From Citrus sinensis (taxonomy: Eukaryota > Streptophyta > Magnoliopsida > Sapindales > Rutaceae): DNA of 64,000 nt. The notes under the pieces were generated by a model. The model was not told the origin of the DNA, did no database searches, and worked only from the letters and a program-made list of their open reading frames with translations. Position 1 is the first letter of the stretch. Each line of letters starts with the position of its first letter. The stretch is taken from assembly GCF_022201045.2 (NCBI RefSeq), contig NC_068560.1, positions 32,823,001-32,887,000 on the forward strand, given 5' to 3'. Shown here piece after piece: positions 46,652-58,680 of the stretch. A program made the translations under genes and the position numbers.

Positions 46652-49600
46652 CTGGCATATGTGCTATTAAAACTCAACTAAAATCGCTTTATCCGGAGGA
46701 AGTATCTTGAAGGTGACAGCTGGTTGTGTGGTTGAATTGTGATGTATTATCAACTTGAACTCCTGATGAATGGTGGCAACAATTTTCTGGTTTTTGTTCT
46801 TTCTAGCGAAAAAGTGTATCTTTATAGCCAATCACTGTGATTTTTATGGAAGTAGAGACATTGATTTGTTTTCTTCCATTGCTTTTGTGGACAAGGTGCA
46901 GATGTGCTTTCATTTTGCTCTTTTGACCAATCCATTAAGTTTGATCTCTTAAATCCAATCATCAGAAAACCTAAGGCAACAAAGATAACTTTATGTTGTT
47001 TGACTGCTTTCTGCTTTATCAACACCCAGGAGGCCAGGACCCATAGGAGGTTACTGACACATAAAATTGGGATAATCGGTTTTGTATTGTGTTATGTCAT
47101 TGTCATCATCTATCACTGAATGAAATTTGTTTCCCTATTTTGTATTTGTATTTGTATTGTACTTGATAAAACTAATATCATTTAACTTTAGGTTCCGATA
47201 GACTTCGAGCACAGTTGTAACAACTCATTCTTATAGGGACTCGATTTTCTCCCAGTACTTAAAGAGTGTTAGTTGCTTCCCTGAAAACAGAATAATTTCC
47301 TCCTCAATAGTTATGATTATAAAATATTAATAGTATTGTATTTATTTTTAAAACGAACTTTTTACTCGAGACCAAGCCCAGCCCATTCTCAAACTATGGT
47401 GTCGCATTTTCGGAAGAGGATTATTCAATTCATTCAGTTTTTGTCTTTTTGGTTTTACAATCAGAAATCCACGTTTATGTATTTAAATTACAACTCTCTA
47501 GAGGCACTTTTGAAAAATATCCTTCAAGACTCTAATTAAACTGCTACATAATGCAATTCTTTCAGATTACTTTTCTTATTATTTATTTAAACTTTGGAAA
47601 GTAATGCTTTACTAATTAATTAATTAATAATCGAATTTGATCAAGTATTGTTGCATTACAGAAAAAAAAATGTCACTTAGCAGCTGAATGAGCCAAAAAC
47701 CCAAAAGATTGTGGCAAATTATAAATTTGATAGATGCTAGTATTGCTGTTATTGGTAGTGACAACCATTATCGATGCCGTGGATTCATCGTGTGAGGAAA
47801 AGAGAACTCAAGACTATCAACAGATGTAATTTCTCCATTAAATAACGCTTCACTTTCACAACGTTATCTTATGGGATGCCAGACACTGAGTTTAGTCATT
47901 GTAGTTAATTGGGGCCAAAATTAAAAGGATATACTTAAAACTTTTAAGTAGATCTCTTTACGTGAAAGGACTTGAGCTTCGCCAAAAAAATGGGTCAAGA
48001 TTGAAAAAATAAAAACTAATTGATACAAAATTAGCATGTGTGTGTCCAAACATGAGAGAGACCTTAGCTTTAGGTTGATAATTAAGAACTCAACGTTAAT
48101 ATTAAGACAAGTGTTAAGTACATCTTTCATACATTGGTCTAGCCAAAGTTCTGTCATAAACGCATTTACAGTATTTGGAAATAGAGGCTAGATATTTCTT
48201 CTATTTGCAAATCGTTGTTTATTATGATTACCTTTTTGGTTTCGGTATAATACCCATTTCATACTAGCATTAAAACAATAAAAGATAAAGTACATTTTTA
48301 TATAATACGATCAAATAAATTATAAAACTTTGGATTTATGCATGCGTCAGATTTTTATTTAATATCAATTTGTGGTTAAAAAAAATTATTTATCTTTCAA
48401 CATTCATCTTGGGATGTTGATCTAGATATTTATAAGAGACGAAAGAGACAAAAATTAGAGAGGAAAGCGCGTTGCTAATTAATTCTTACATTAATTTGGA
48501 AATTAACCAATATTGGGTTGTTGTTGCTCATCATAGATTATGCCGTTCTTGCCAACAATTCCTTTGCCAAAATTGGTTGGCAACGGTACCATCAACGATT
48601 TGGGTTTGGACGTGGGAAGATACGTAGTCTATTGATATTAACTTTTTTCTTTCTTTCTCAATCAATGCGTTATGTTACAATCTTTTTTTTCCCCCCCCCC
48701 CACGTTTTAATTTGTCTTTTTCCTTTTTCAGAGGAATTATTTAGTTCCAAGCCTATCCAAATTTGTATTCCCATGGATTAAGCATTGCATGACTGCAACA
48801 TCCGTGCACAAATTAATAAATGAGTACGTGTACGCACACGTTCTGGATCAAACTAGCTTCGTGGCCTTTTGTTCATGATTCATGAATCATGAATCTTGAA
48901 TCTTGAATCTTGAATCTTGAATCTTGAATCTTGAATATTCTATCGCTATCAATCATGCACGGGCTGATTGTAGGGTTAAAGTTTGCGGATTGGACTCGAT
49001 ATCACTAAGCTGGAATCATGTCAAAGCTGTTTTCTTGCTTTATCAATGGATCCCTAGCTAGCTGGCTGGCTAGTTCGCTTTTCTGACCATTAAAGCAGCT
49101 TTCTGATAAGCAATAATTTATTGAGACAGTCATGTAGTTGGCTAGCTAGTAATGGCCAAATTATTTGATTAATCATTTTAACGCTTTCTTCTCTCTTTTT
49201 TGAAAATGAAAAGAACTCTAAAGTAGTGTAAGACCAGTATATAGATCCTTTTTATCGACTTACGTGTCCATGCATGTAGCTTGAATGTGCATGGAGTTGT
49301 TAGAAAATTTATTAGAATGGTTAAATATCTCACTCACATAATAAGAATGGTGCATATATGTACTCAATTATTATTGTTTAATTTGTGAGTGCTTCAATAA
49401 AGCAGTTAATTAAGTAGCAGATTAACTAAGGCAACTAGAAAAATAAGATCGATTATAGAGCATATGACGTGCAAATGTGCACAACTTCTCTGTAAGTTTC
49501 GTTTTCCGTTTAATTGCAAATGGAAAACAACTCTTTCATTAGTTCATCACAATGGTACCTTTCTTCTTCAATCATTCTAAAGCAAATCAAACAACATTGA

Positions 49601-51776
49601 AGAAAAGAACAACCTTTTTCCCACTTTTTGACTGCTTTCCACTTAATTATGTAAGACCCTCTATCATCTTTTGGCTCTTTCATTGTATCGATCTGTTGTC
49701 CGACCATTTAATTCCTAATTGTATTCTGTGATCTTCCCCCACAAAACTCCTCTTCCTTTTTCTTAATAATGAATTTCTTAAACTAACAAAAGAGTTCATT
49801 CTTTTAAATTTGAGTGGGTCTTTTTACTTTGAGTGGGTCTTTTTAAGGTTAAAGTGGATGACATCGTATCAATCTAATAATTGTTGTTAATCAACTCCAA
49901 CTTTAAACAATAAAAATCCATACACCTAGATAGACTGTGGCCTTTAAGATGTTGTTGCTTTAAGACTAATAGACTTTGTATTTGATAAATATTTTATGTT
50001 CTTTCTATTATTAATGGTAACTGAGATTTAAAAAAAAAAAATACTTTTCGCATATATTTTATTTATTTTGGTCATTGATGCTAAGGGAATTAGTTTTTGA
50101 ATATCAGAATTCAGAATTGAGGCGAAGATTTGTTTTCTTTTGCCTATCAATATCATGCAAGCTGATTGGGAAGCAACTATACGCAAATTCATTAACAGCC
50201 GCTGCTTTATTTCTACCAATCAGCTATAAGAAAATTAAGAAAAGCTGAAATCACTGACACATCCCAATGTCTGGGGGAAACTTATCCCCAATTGCTTTGC
50301 TTGCTCCCAATTTCTTTCGTAGCCGATAAATGTATGTTTACACATTTTTAGGATATGACGATTCATGCTTGATTGATGTGTGTACCGGCTCCATTAGTGT
50401 AAAAATTTTTTTGGATAATTAATATTTTTTGGAACAAGAAATCATCATTTGATGATGATGCAAAATAATAGCACACGGTATATAGTTGCTTCATCTGTCC
50501 TATATCATTTTTTCTCCTACTCCCAAACCTTTATTACATATTTGATTAAATTTGTTTTGAGGATGAAAACGACACGTAATTAACTAACACTTAATTTGGA
50601 AGACAAATAATGAAGCACTCACCACCCCATTATGGGCTTACCTCACTACGCACTTTCGTTATTTTCTCCATTTATACACCATATATACTAATGTACTACC
50701 TATGATTAATAACTAATAATTAAAACTTAATTCTTTTTAAATGTGATCTCCGGGTAAAAAAAATCTTGATCAGGTACTCTATATATACGTATATGCATGG
50801 CCTGATATAAATAGGTTTGCTGTTTCTATTTTCCGCATCTTGCATCCAAATTAACTATATGTACTGATCGATGCCAGATGTTAAGTTCTAATTTGGTTTT
50901 GCAAAATGTTGCTAGTCTATTGTATATTGAGTTCTATGTGATAAGGTAAAATTAATGGATATGATTATGTCATGGTGGATTAATCAATTCGCTATATGCA
51001 CGACAAGAAACTGCTTCCATCCAATTTAATTAACTGAAATTGAAGTCTGGTTAATTTTATGGAGGCCGAAGCACGAAAAATCATTTAATTTTTAGCTTGT
51101 TATGTACTCTTGGATTGTATCAATAATGATATATAATTTTATTGTTAGTTGGATCTTTTATCATAAAGAGTGTTTTGTAGATGGGAAGAATGGAGTGCCA
51201 ACAAACTCGATTAAGAAGTTATTATTTTAAAAGATAGCTTAATAATACATGTTTGATAGTTTACCAATCAGTGGCAGAATTTGATTAGTTTACCAATAGT
51301 TGGTAGAATGTGGTTAACTATTAAGAAATCCATTACATATTTATGTATTCCCATATATGTGTATTCTTCTATAGAGAATGATAGAAATACTATTTATTTA
51401 TTTTATTATATAGCACTTGTACTATTCATGTTGAATTACATGCATGAGAAACCTTTAATTTGCAATAGTCATCTAGATTATCATATAAGATTAGATTGAA
51501 ACATTGATTGATATGTTCCGCTTCCTTTATTTTTAATGAAAAGATGAATTTCCCAACGATTAAGAAGACAAAAACAATCAGTTGAATTAAAAGTGCAAAT
51601 TGATGACCAGAGCAACCGTATTATCTGAACAATTTAAGCGTGCTTCATGATTTTGCTCTATATAAGAAAGACCATTCACGCTATTTCACGTGCGAATCGT
51701 ATAGAGTTTTCAGTTCATCAAATTATAATTTAAGTAATTAAGAACGGTCTTCGAAAATCTTAAGACATATTTGCTT
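46652..51776. other. Long intergenic spacer
   Basis: The first ~500 bases contain the glutaredoxin-like 3' UTR. After that the sequence is AT-rich, with no supported gene. Local features are a heptamer minisatellite at 48881-48936, a C-tract at about 48691-48701, a short tandem repeat gagtgggtctttttactt/gagtgggtctttttaagg near 49811-49848 and scattered gct-agc-rich patches near 49055-49080. Confidence 0.45.
48881..48936 (+). repeat. Heptamer minisatellite (CWTGAAT)8
   Basis: Two copies of catgaat are followed by six perfect copies of cttgaat. The period is exactly seven bases, but the unit is not the plant telomere repeat. Confidence 0.85.
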
Positions 51777-54700
51777 ATGATTTTCTTGCAATTTGGCTCA
51801 GCCGGAATGTTCATAATTAGCATGGCGACTCTCAATCAAGGCATGAATCGTTATGTGCCAATCGTTTATGGCAATGCTATTGCTGCCTTTGTCCTTGCGC
51901 CTTTTGCCCTAGTGCTTGAAAGGTAATTTATTAAAAAAGACTGAACTTAGGAGTAATTTAAAGTTTTGAATAATTTGGACGATATTTTGAAGGTAGTCTG
52001 ATTATTTGGGATAATTTGAAATTAACTCTCTACTAAATATTTTCTTACAAAAGATTACTCTATTCTCTGTACTTTTTCAACCTTTTCCTTGTTGATTTTA
52101 ATGCGTCTCCATTTCTTCATTTCTTACAGGAAAATAGGGCCTAAGATGAAGATTTCAAATTTCTTACTAATAATGACCGTGGGATTTCTTAAGTATGTTT
52201 TCTCATGCACCCACATAACACTTTACATTTTGACATGTTTTTAGCTAGTTAGAGTTGGAAGAGCACATTATTATTCTTTGAAATAGAAAATAACGAGTAA
52301 ACGCTCCTTCAAATAGTTTAAATTAATAACTCATTCAGTCCATATATTTTAAAAGAGTATTGAAGAAGACATCTTGATGCTTTCATGGCTGAGCGATTTG
52401 ACCCTTTCGAGGGTAAAATAATATTTTTCATAAAAGTTTATAGGTCTAACTCAATCTAAAAACTAACTCAAAAGTTGAAAGTTGTCCAAATCTTATATAC
52501 TTAACCTAAATTCAATACTCAGTTGATGTGAGATATTTTCCATAGCACCCCCTGTCACGTGCATACCATCCTTTTGATTGGTCCTTGTCACATGATAAGA
52601 TAGTGTAGGCCACTCGTACATTAATTTGGCTCTGGTAACATATATAAGCATGTAAACCTAACTCAACCTAAAAGCTAGTTTAAGAGTTTGGGGTTTACTC
52701 AAGTCTTATATACTAACTCAAGTTTTAATACTCAGTCGATGTGGACTATTTTCTCTAATATTTTTATCTTAAATAATTTATAATTCATATAAATATAACA
52801 TGCAACAGGTGAGAAATATATGATAACTAAACAGATATACCTACACAACTAATTAGCTCAAAGTATAATGATATTTACACTACAAAATACATGTGGGTAT
52901 TAATTGGTTATTACTATTAGTTTTTTAAAATATTAGGGTGATAATGGATTATTTAAAAAACAAAAAGTAGGGCCAAACACTACCCTTTAACAGAAGTGTT
53001 TTATTTTATTTTTTAAAAGAAAACTTTACACAAATATATCTGAAAAAAATCACTTTTATGAGGTGCACTTTGTTCTTTTTTTTTTTATTTAAATGGAATG
53101 CTCATCCTAAAATATGTACAGATAATTGCAATTTTTAAATTATACACTCAAATTAATGAAATGAATGGTGAGTTTTTAGATGTAAAATCTCGCTAGGATT
53201 CTTGTCGTACATATATTTATTTTTCCGCAATCGATGGTGTAGCACATATGACAAAGAATTTATTAGCAAGAAGGATGTATACTAAAATACTGGAAATATT
53301 CAAAATATATAAGTGTATTGTTTTTTTTTTGAATTAAACGTAAGTTTATTGATAATATTAAATAACATGGCACATATATTTTATCGTTCAATTAAAAGTC
53401 TCAGGTGAAATTATAACATTTATATTTTATGCTAAGTATATAGTACTTGATTCACAGACCAATCCTCGATCGAAGTTTCACGTACTTGGGAATGAAATTC
53501 ACGTCAGCAACATATGCATCTGCAATTGATTATGAATGCAGAGTTAATTCTCTTTTAAATTATCGTATCCAGTGAATCTTTTCAAAAGACGCCGAAAAAA
53601 AAATCTGGTGAACCAACAGATTAGAGAGAGTAAATATGAAAGAGATTCAAGCATAGTCAAGCTAAGGTCTTCGTAGTGACTCCTGGAGAAGCTTTGCTGA
53701 CGACAATACTCAAAACCCCTGTCCTTCATCTCCCATGCATGGTCATAAAAAACAACAAGCCACCGCGAAAGCAGCGGTGGCGACGACTCCGATAAACAGT
53801 GGGTGGCTGGAACACTCCTAATCCTTCTAGGTTGCGTCTCCTGGTCCTCCTCTTACGTACTTCAAGTAATCTTCTTGCGTGGCACCATAATTGTTTACAA
53901 GCATAAATTTGATATAATTTTTTATTTGACAAAATTAACCTTAAGCCCTTCTTCTCTATGATATATTTTGAATGCATGCATGGTAATTCAGTCGATAACG
54001 ATAAAGAGATACCGGGCAGAGCTGTCTCTGTCGTCGATTATATGCTTGGCCGGAACTCTTGCAGGGTGCAGCGATTGCGGTTGCTGTAGAGCGTCGCTCC
54101 AGTGGATGGGCAGTCGACTGGGACTCTAGGCTCTTTGCCCCACTTTACACGGTGGGGACCTGCGTAGAAAATAATATAAAGTGTTTCCTTACATGTGGTC
54201 AGGGTTATAGATGTTATTAACCCATAAATTAACTAGTGTTTTTAATACGAATGTCAAATTTCTTATTAAAAACTTTACTGGTTACAATCTTGGAATGTCA
54301 AATTCCTCTATATATTCATGTATAAGACTTTACTATTTTTATATTACTTCACTAATTTGTGTTTTTGTAAAAATGCATTTACAGGGAATAGTTAGCTCGG
54401 GAATCACATAATTATGTGCAAGGACTTGTGACGAAGACAGAAGGCCCAGTATTTGTCACTGCCCTCGACCTCTTTGCATGATCATCGTTGCTATTGTTGG
54501 CTCCATCATCGTTACTGAAAAACTTCACCTTGGAAGCTAACATATATACATTTTCTACAAGCCAAAACTGACATTTTGGATTTTTAAAATATGAACCCCC
54601 GTTGGCTCAAGTTTAGATCGGATTCTGTAAGACTTAGAGTGCCGCATTGGGAAAAAAAAGAAAAGAAAATATAATAATAATAACTAAAAGTGCCACCACA

Positions 54701-55274
54701 CTAAGGGCCAATTGTAAAATCAGGGTTAATTAATTAATTTTTCACGTATCTTAGGAAACAATTTAAAAACAACTAAGTTGAGAGATATTTTAATATTTTT
54801 TATTTTTTATTTTTAAAAAAGAAGTCGAACTAGAGACAAAAACATTATATAAAGTAACGGGCCATGTTGCACCGACCTCTTAAGAATAAAATAGGCAAAA
54901 ACTCCACAGCAAATTAAATTAGCCTAACTATTTTGAAGTCGGGTGATCACACAACATGAGACCAGGCGGCGGAATTTATACCTCTACATGTACATGCATG
55001 CATGCATACATATATCAACCAAATAACGGGAAATAACATCATTAAGTTTTAAGAGATGATTTTTATTAATAAAATAATAATCTTTCAATAATTATTATCT
55101 TACTTTTTGATTTTCTAGCAAGTATCATTGGAGGGATTATCAGGCTCAGGCTTAGCACCATCCTGTACCGCAAACAATGATGCCCAGCAATTACCAATCA
55201 CAGCAAGTAAGGGTGCTACTGGAATATCAGCGATTGACACAGTTAACAATACTGATCACAAAGCTGGAGAGTAA
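51777..55274 (+). pseudogene. Decayed UMAMIT (nodulin MtN21/EamA-type) transporter copy
   Basis: All seven exons of the intact gene downstream have recognisable remnants here: 51777-51922 (FLQFGSAGMFIISMATLNQG), 52130-52192 (KIGPKMKISNFLLIMTVGFL), 53458 to ~53527 (PILDRSFTYLGMKFTSATYA), ~53670-53865 (SDKQWVAGTLLILLGCVSWS), 53992-54151 (KRYRAELSLSSIICLAGTLA), 54385-54536 and 55119-55274 (NNDAQQLPITASKGATGISA). The first ~22 residues, including the normal start, are missing. The end of exon 3, intron 3 and the start of exon 4 are deleted. Exon 5 has an extra T at 54067. Exon 6 has frame breaks, and its donor is CT instead of GT at 54537. Exon 7 has an internal loss. It lies in tandem, on the same strand, 3.4 kb before the intact copy. 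Confidence 0.85.
52441..52754 (+). repeat. Two direct repeats (~100 bp) in intron 2 of the UMAMIT pseudogene
   Basis: The copies lie at about 52441-52541 and 52652-52754. Both run cctaactcaa/ctaaaa..cta, cttatatac, taatactcagt and gatgtg..ctattttc. The spacing and order are kept while the sequence has diverged. They are probably subrepeats of an inserted element whose ends I cannot define. Confidence 0.5.
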
Positions 55275-55519
55275 TTACTATCTTCCCCACGATTTCCTGG
55301 TGCTGATCATATTTTAAAAATCCGTGTACATATATAGCCTTTCTTGAGGCTCTTCGCTCTTTGATTTTATCTGGGAAATTCATAATAATGTGTGATGTGA
55401 ATGGATAATGTTGGTCCAAACTACGACTCTGTAATTGGTACTGTGAAGTCGGTGACTTTTAAGTCACAATTGTTGTGCAATAGAACATCTGTCTGTCCAA
55501 CTAAAACCTGATAGGTGTT

Positions 55520-55575
55520 TGGGTAAACATGATGCTTTTTTTTTTTTTTTTTTAAATGAGTTGGGAAAACATGAT
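55520..55575 (-). mobile_element. Possible minimal retroposon insertion with poly(T)
   Basis: TGGGTAAACATGAT (55520-55533) and TGGGAAAACATGAT (55562-55575) differ at one base. They flank only 28 bases, made of gc, a run of about 19 T and aaatgagt. The pattern matches a target-site duplication around a poly(A) tail inserted in the reverse orientation. It is weaker than the insertion at 34021-34072 because the repeat is imperfect. Confidence 0.4.
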
Positions 55576-55858
55576 TATTTGCCTTGATGCCAATAGCTTT
55601 CAATAATATAGGTTTAGTTAGTTTGATTGCCATCAATTGTGTGTTCTTCTTTTTGGTTGTTTTTTTGTAAATTTTCTTGTTTTAGTGTTATACATATATT
55701 ATGGGGGCAAGACCTACTCTGTTTGCTATAAAATTGTTGTTATTTTCTCCTTTCTATTCAGTTGATTTATCACATTCGATAGTAATATTTCTTTTATATA
55801 TTTAATCCAAGCATGCGACTCTCCTATGAACGAGTTTGACGTTGATAATAAAGAGTTG

Positions 55859-55950
55859 TACTTAGTGTAGAGAAAGATGAGAAAAATTTGTCCTCTCTCT
55901 CTCTCTTCCCTTTTCTTATTTATTTCTCTCATCTTTCTCTACACCAAGTA
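55859..55950 (-). mobile_element. Small MITE, copy B (about 92 bp)
   Basis: The ends tacttagtgtagagaaagat and tacttggtgtagagaaagat (right end, reverse complement) form a terminal inverted repeat of more than 20 bases. They surround a CT-rich tract. The reverse complement aligns with copy A at 16387-16490 from end to end. A TA at each border may be the target duplication. Confidence 0.55.
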
Positions 55951-58680
55951 TTTTTTTATAATTAAAACTGTCCATGAGACTAACTAATAGTTTTAAGTAG
56001 ATAACATAGTTAAACGTAACTCAACCCTTATATACTTTTAACCCGATATTCATTTTCAGCCGCTGACGTGAATCCATCTCTCAAGCCGACAGTATCATCG
56101 AAGAGTTGTTTGTTCTCCAAACACATGCATCATGCCTTGACAAATCACAATCACGGCATCATCAATTTATACAAGTGCGACGCATTAAATTTATTAATTG
56201 GGAAAAAGGAGGAGTTGTGGAATCCAACGTGAGGTCATATACATAATGTTTCTGGGGTTGGGTTGTTTGCAATGTATCCTAAACCAAGTATAAAATATAT
56301 TCCAAATTATTATCAGCTTAGTACCAATTGGTGTACTGGAGTATATATATGTCAAGTTTTGTATGGAATTAAGTTCTATTCCCTTTCGATTGTAATGAAT
56401 CCTTTTTTTTTTTCACTTTAAATCTACCAAGCACATTTAATTTTATAGGATTGATGCTCACGAGTCACACCGCACCAAGAATAAAATCATATCCATTATG
56501 AGCTGAATCTGAGTTTTCTTGTAATAATATGGTAAAATCATAAGTGTGCGAAAATTAAAACAAATTTAGAAAATCACGTGTGTAAAGAGCTAATCAAAAT
56601 GAAGCATATGGGATAGTTCTTTAATTTATACTTTTAGATATTAAGTTGGGTGAAAAATTCGGTTGTGGTTTGATTCACATGAAGAGGGAAGAATAAAGCA
56701 ATTATTTGCCTCTGAGTGCCTCAAGTGATGTCAACCTTGATATCTGATACGGACGGTGGAATATGCAAAGCTTTGTCAGATTTTTTCTTTTTCTTTTCTT
56801 CTCTCTTTCTCTCTCTCTCGAAGAAGAAGAATATGAATGACGCGCACAACAAATTAAAAAATCATTGGTAGAACTCAATCGACGATACCAACGGTTTTAA
56901 CAATATTTTACAACAAATATTATCCTACATTTTCGTTTTTGTCATATGAGATGTTAAATTAATATATAAAAAAAATTAAGAAGTAAATGCATATTGTTCA
57001 GTGACTGAACTAGGTTAAATTCGAAATATAGAAAACACAAACTTGAAAGAACCATCTGAGAATAGTGAAATTTTGAGGGGCCAAACATTATACATTCAAA
57101 TACTCTAAACTTACCTTGTAGGCATAACATCTCACATGTCATTGTGTGTGTTTTATTATAATATAGATTGTTTAAATTTTTCTAATGATGAATGACCCCG
57201 ATTGATAAGGAATGTTTTATTTACTACATAATATTAACTTTCATTTTATAGTTTACATTTGATTTATTACATCATTTAATTTAAAACACAATCTCCATTT
57301 AAAAGCGTTGACTCAAGAAAGGAGCACAAGAAAATGAAAAAAAGGTGAAAATAGGAGATTTATTATAAAGGGATAGATGAAAATGGAGAAAGCTCTCATG
57401 AAATGGCCAGTCGTTTAATTTGTTTGGTGAGTAAGCATGCAAAGATGAGGCAACTACCCATTTAAAACAGTAGATTATTCCTAACCACATGTCTTCAAAA
57501 AATATTTAGTAAAATAACGTTTTGTTAATTTTTCTTTTTGCACAATAAAAATTATTTTCTTTAAGCTTCGCCTAACAGCCACAAGCACTTGCTTGACATA
57601 TCTTTGCAATGCTTCCCATTTGTAAGATGGAATTCCACCAACTTCGATTATTTCTCTCATTGGAATCCTAACGTGAAAGCACCAGCTTTATTTAAATTGC
57701 TGGACTTTTTGTCTCCTCATGTTTTTTCTTTGAGTTACTGCTTTTCTAAAGGTATATATTTACGTACGATTCCTCAATTAAGGACAATTTCATTAATTTT
57801 TTTGCCATCAGTACTGTATATTCTCTCGCTCTCACCGAAAAACAAAATGTTTACTTGAATGATGTTAGATTAGAGAAATCATGATAACTTCGAAGAATTT
57901 GAAAAAAAATTGAGAATAAAGGTATATATATGTGAAATTGGAAACTGTCTTTTACATGTACCAATTAATTAAATTATGAGTTTCATGATCAATTTCTTTT
58001 CCGAGTGCGTCGAATAAATCAGATTAAATTACTGCCGACGTCATTAAAACTAAGCTTTTTCTTTAATAAAGGTCAAAATGTAATTAATCACAAGTGAAAT
58101 GAGGTGCCACGATTAAATCATGAGTTCAATAATTCAAATGTCTTTTTTATAAATGGCTTCCACTCTTCATTTCACTCACATGATACATCACGAAAAACCA
58201 CTAAGCTTTTGCATTAAAATCATTGTACCAAGAGCACTAAACCTAAAAATCATTTGGTGGTCAATGAATCAAATCCCCACTTCTAATTTTTAAAAAAAAA
58301 TTAAAAAAAGAAAAAAAAAAGAAAAGAAATTGAAAGCTAGCTAGCATCACTTCACAGAGATCTACAGAAACTCTTGTCTAACTTTTAATTAATTTTTATT
58401 TTATTATTTGTTTTGATTCTATCACCAAGGCGAGGATTCTCTAGTTGGTTGATGAGAATATGAGTTATTTTTGTTAATGGATAAGGGAATCTAGAACTGG
58501 ACTGATAGTAAGTGCTTCTCCTAGGGGCATGTATGCGTGTAGTGTTGAAATGCTTCCTTGCTTTAATTATTTTAGCTTTTTTACAAGTCTATAAGAAGGA
58601 CGCTTCCCCTTGAGTGCTAAGCAAACCACAGAAGTACTTGAGAGAGAAAAGCACTAGTTGTGCTTGTGAAGGAGAGAGAG

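Larger units (their letters stand above)
55275..58680 (+). other. Spacer and upstream region of the intact UMAMIT gene
   Basis: AT-rich. It contains a small MITE copy (55859-55950), a possible minimal retroposon insertion (55520-55575), and a CT/GA-rich block near 56785-56825. From about 58560 a TATA-like tctataag (58588-58595) and a GA-rich leader ending just before the ATG suggest the core promoter. No other gene is seen. Confidence 0.45.

Noticed and set aside
48881..48936. Interstitial telomere repeat
   Set aside because: The period is seven, but the unit is C(A/T)TGAAT rather than TTTAGGG.
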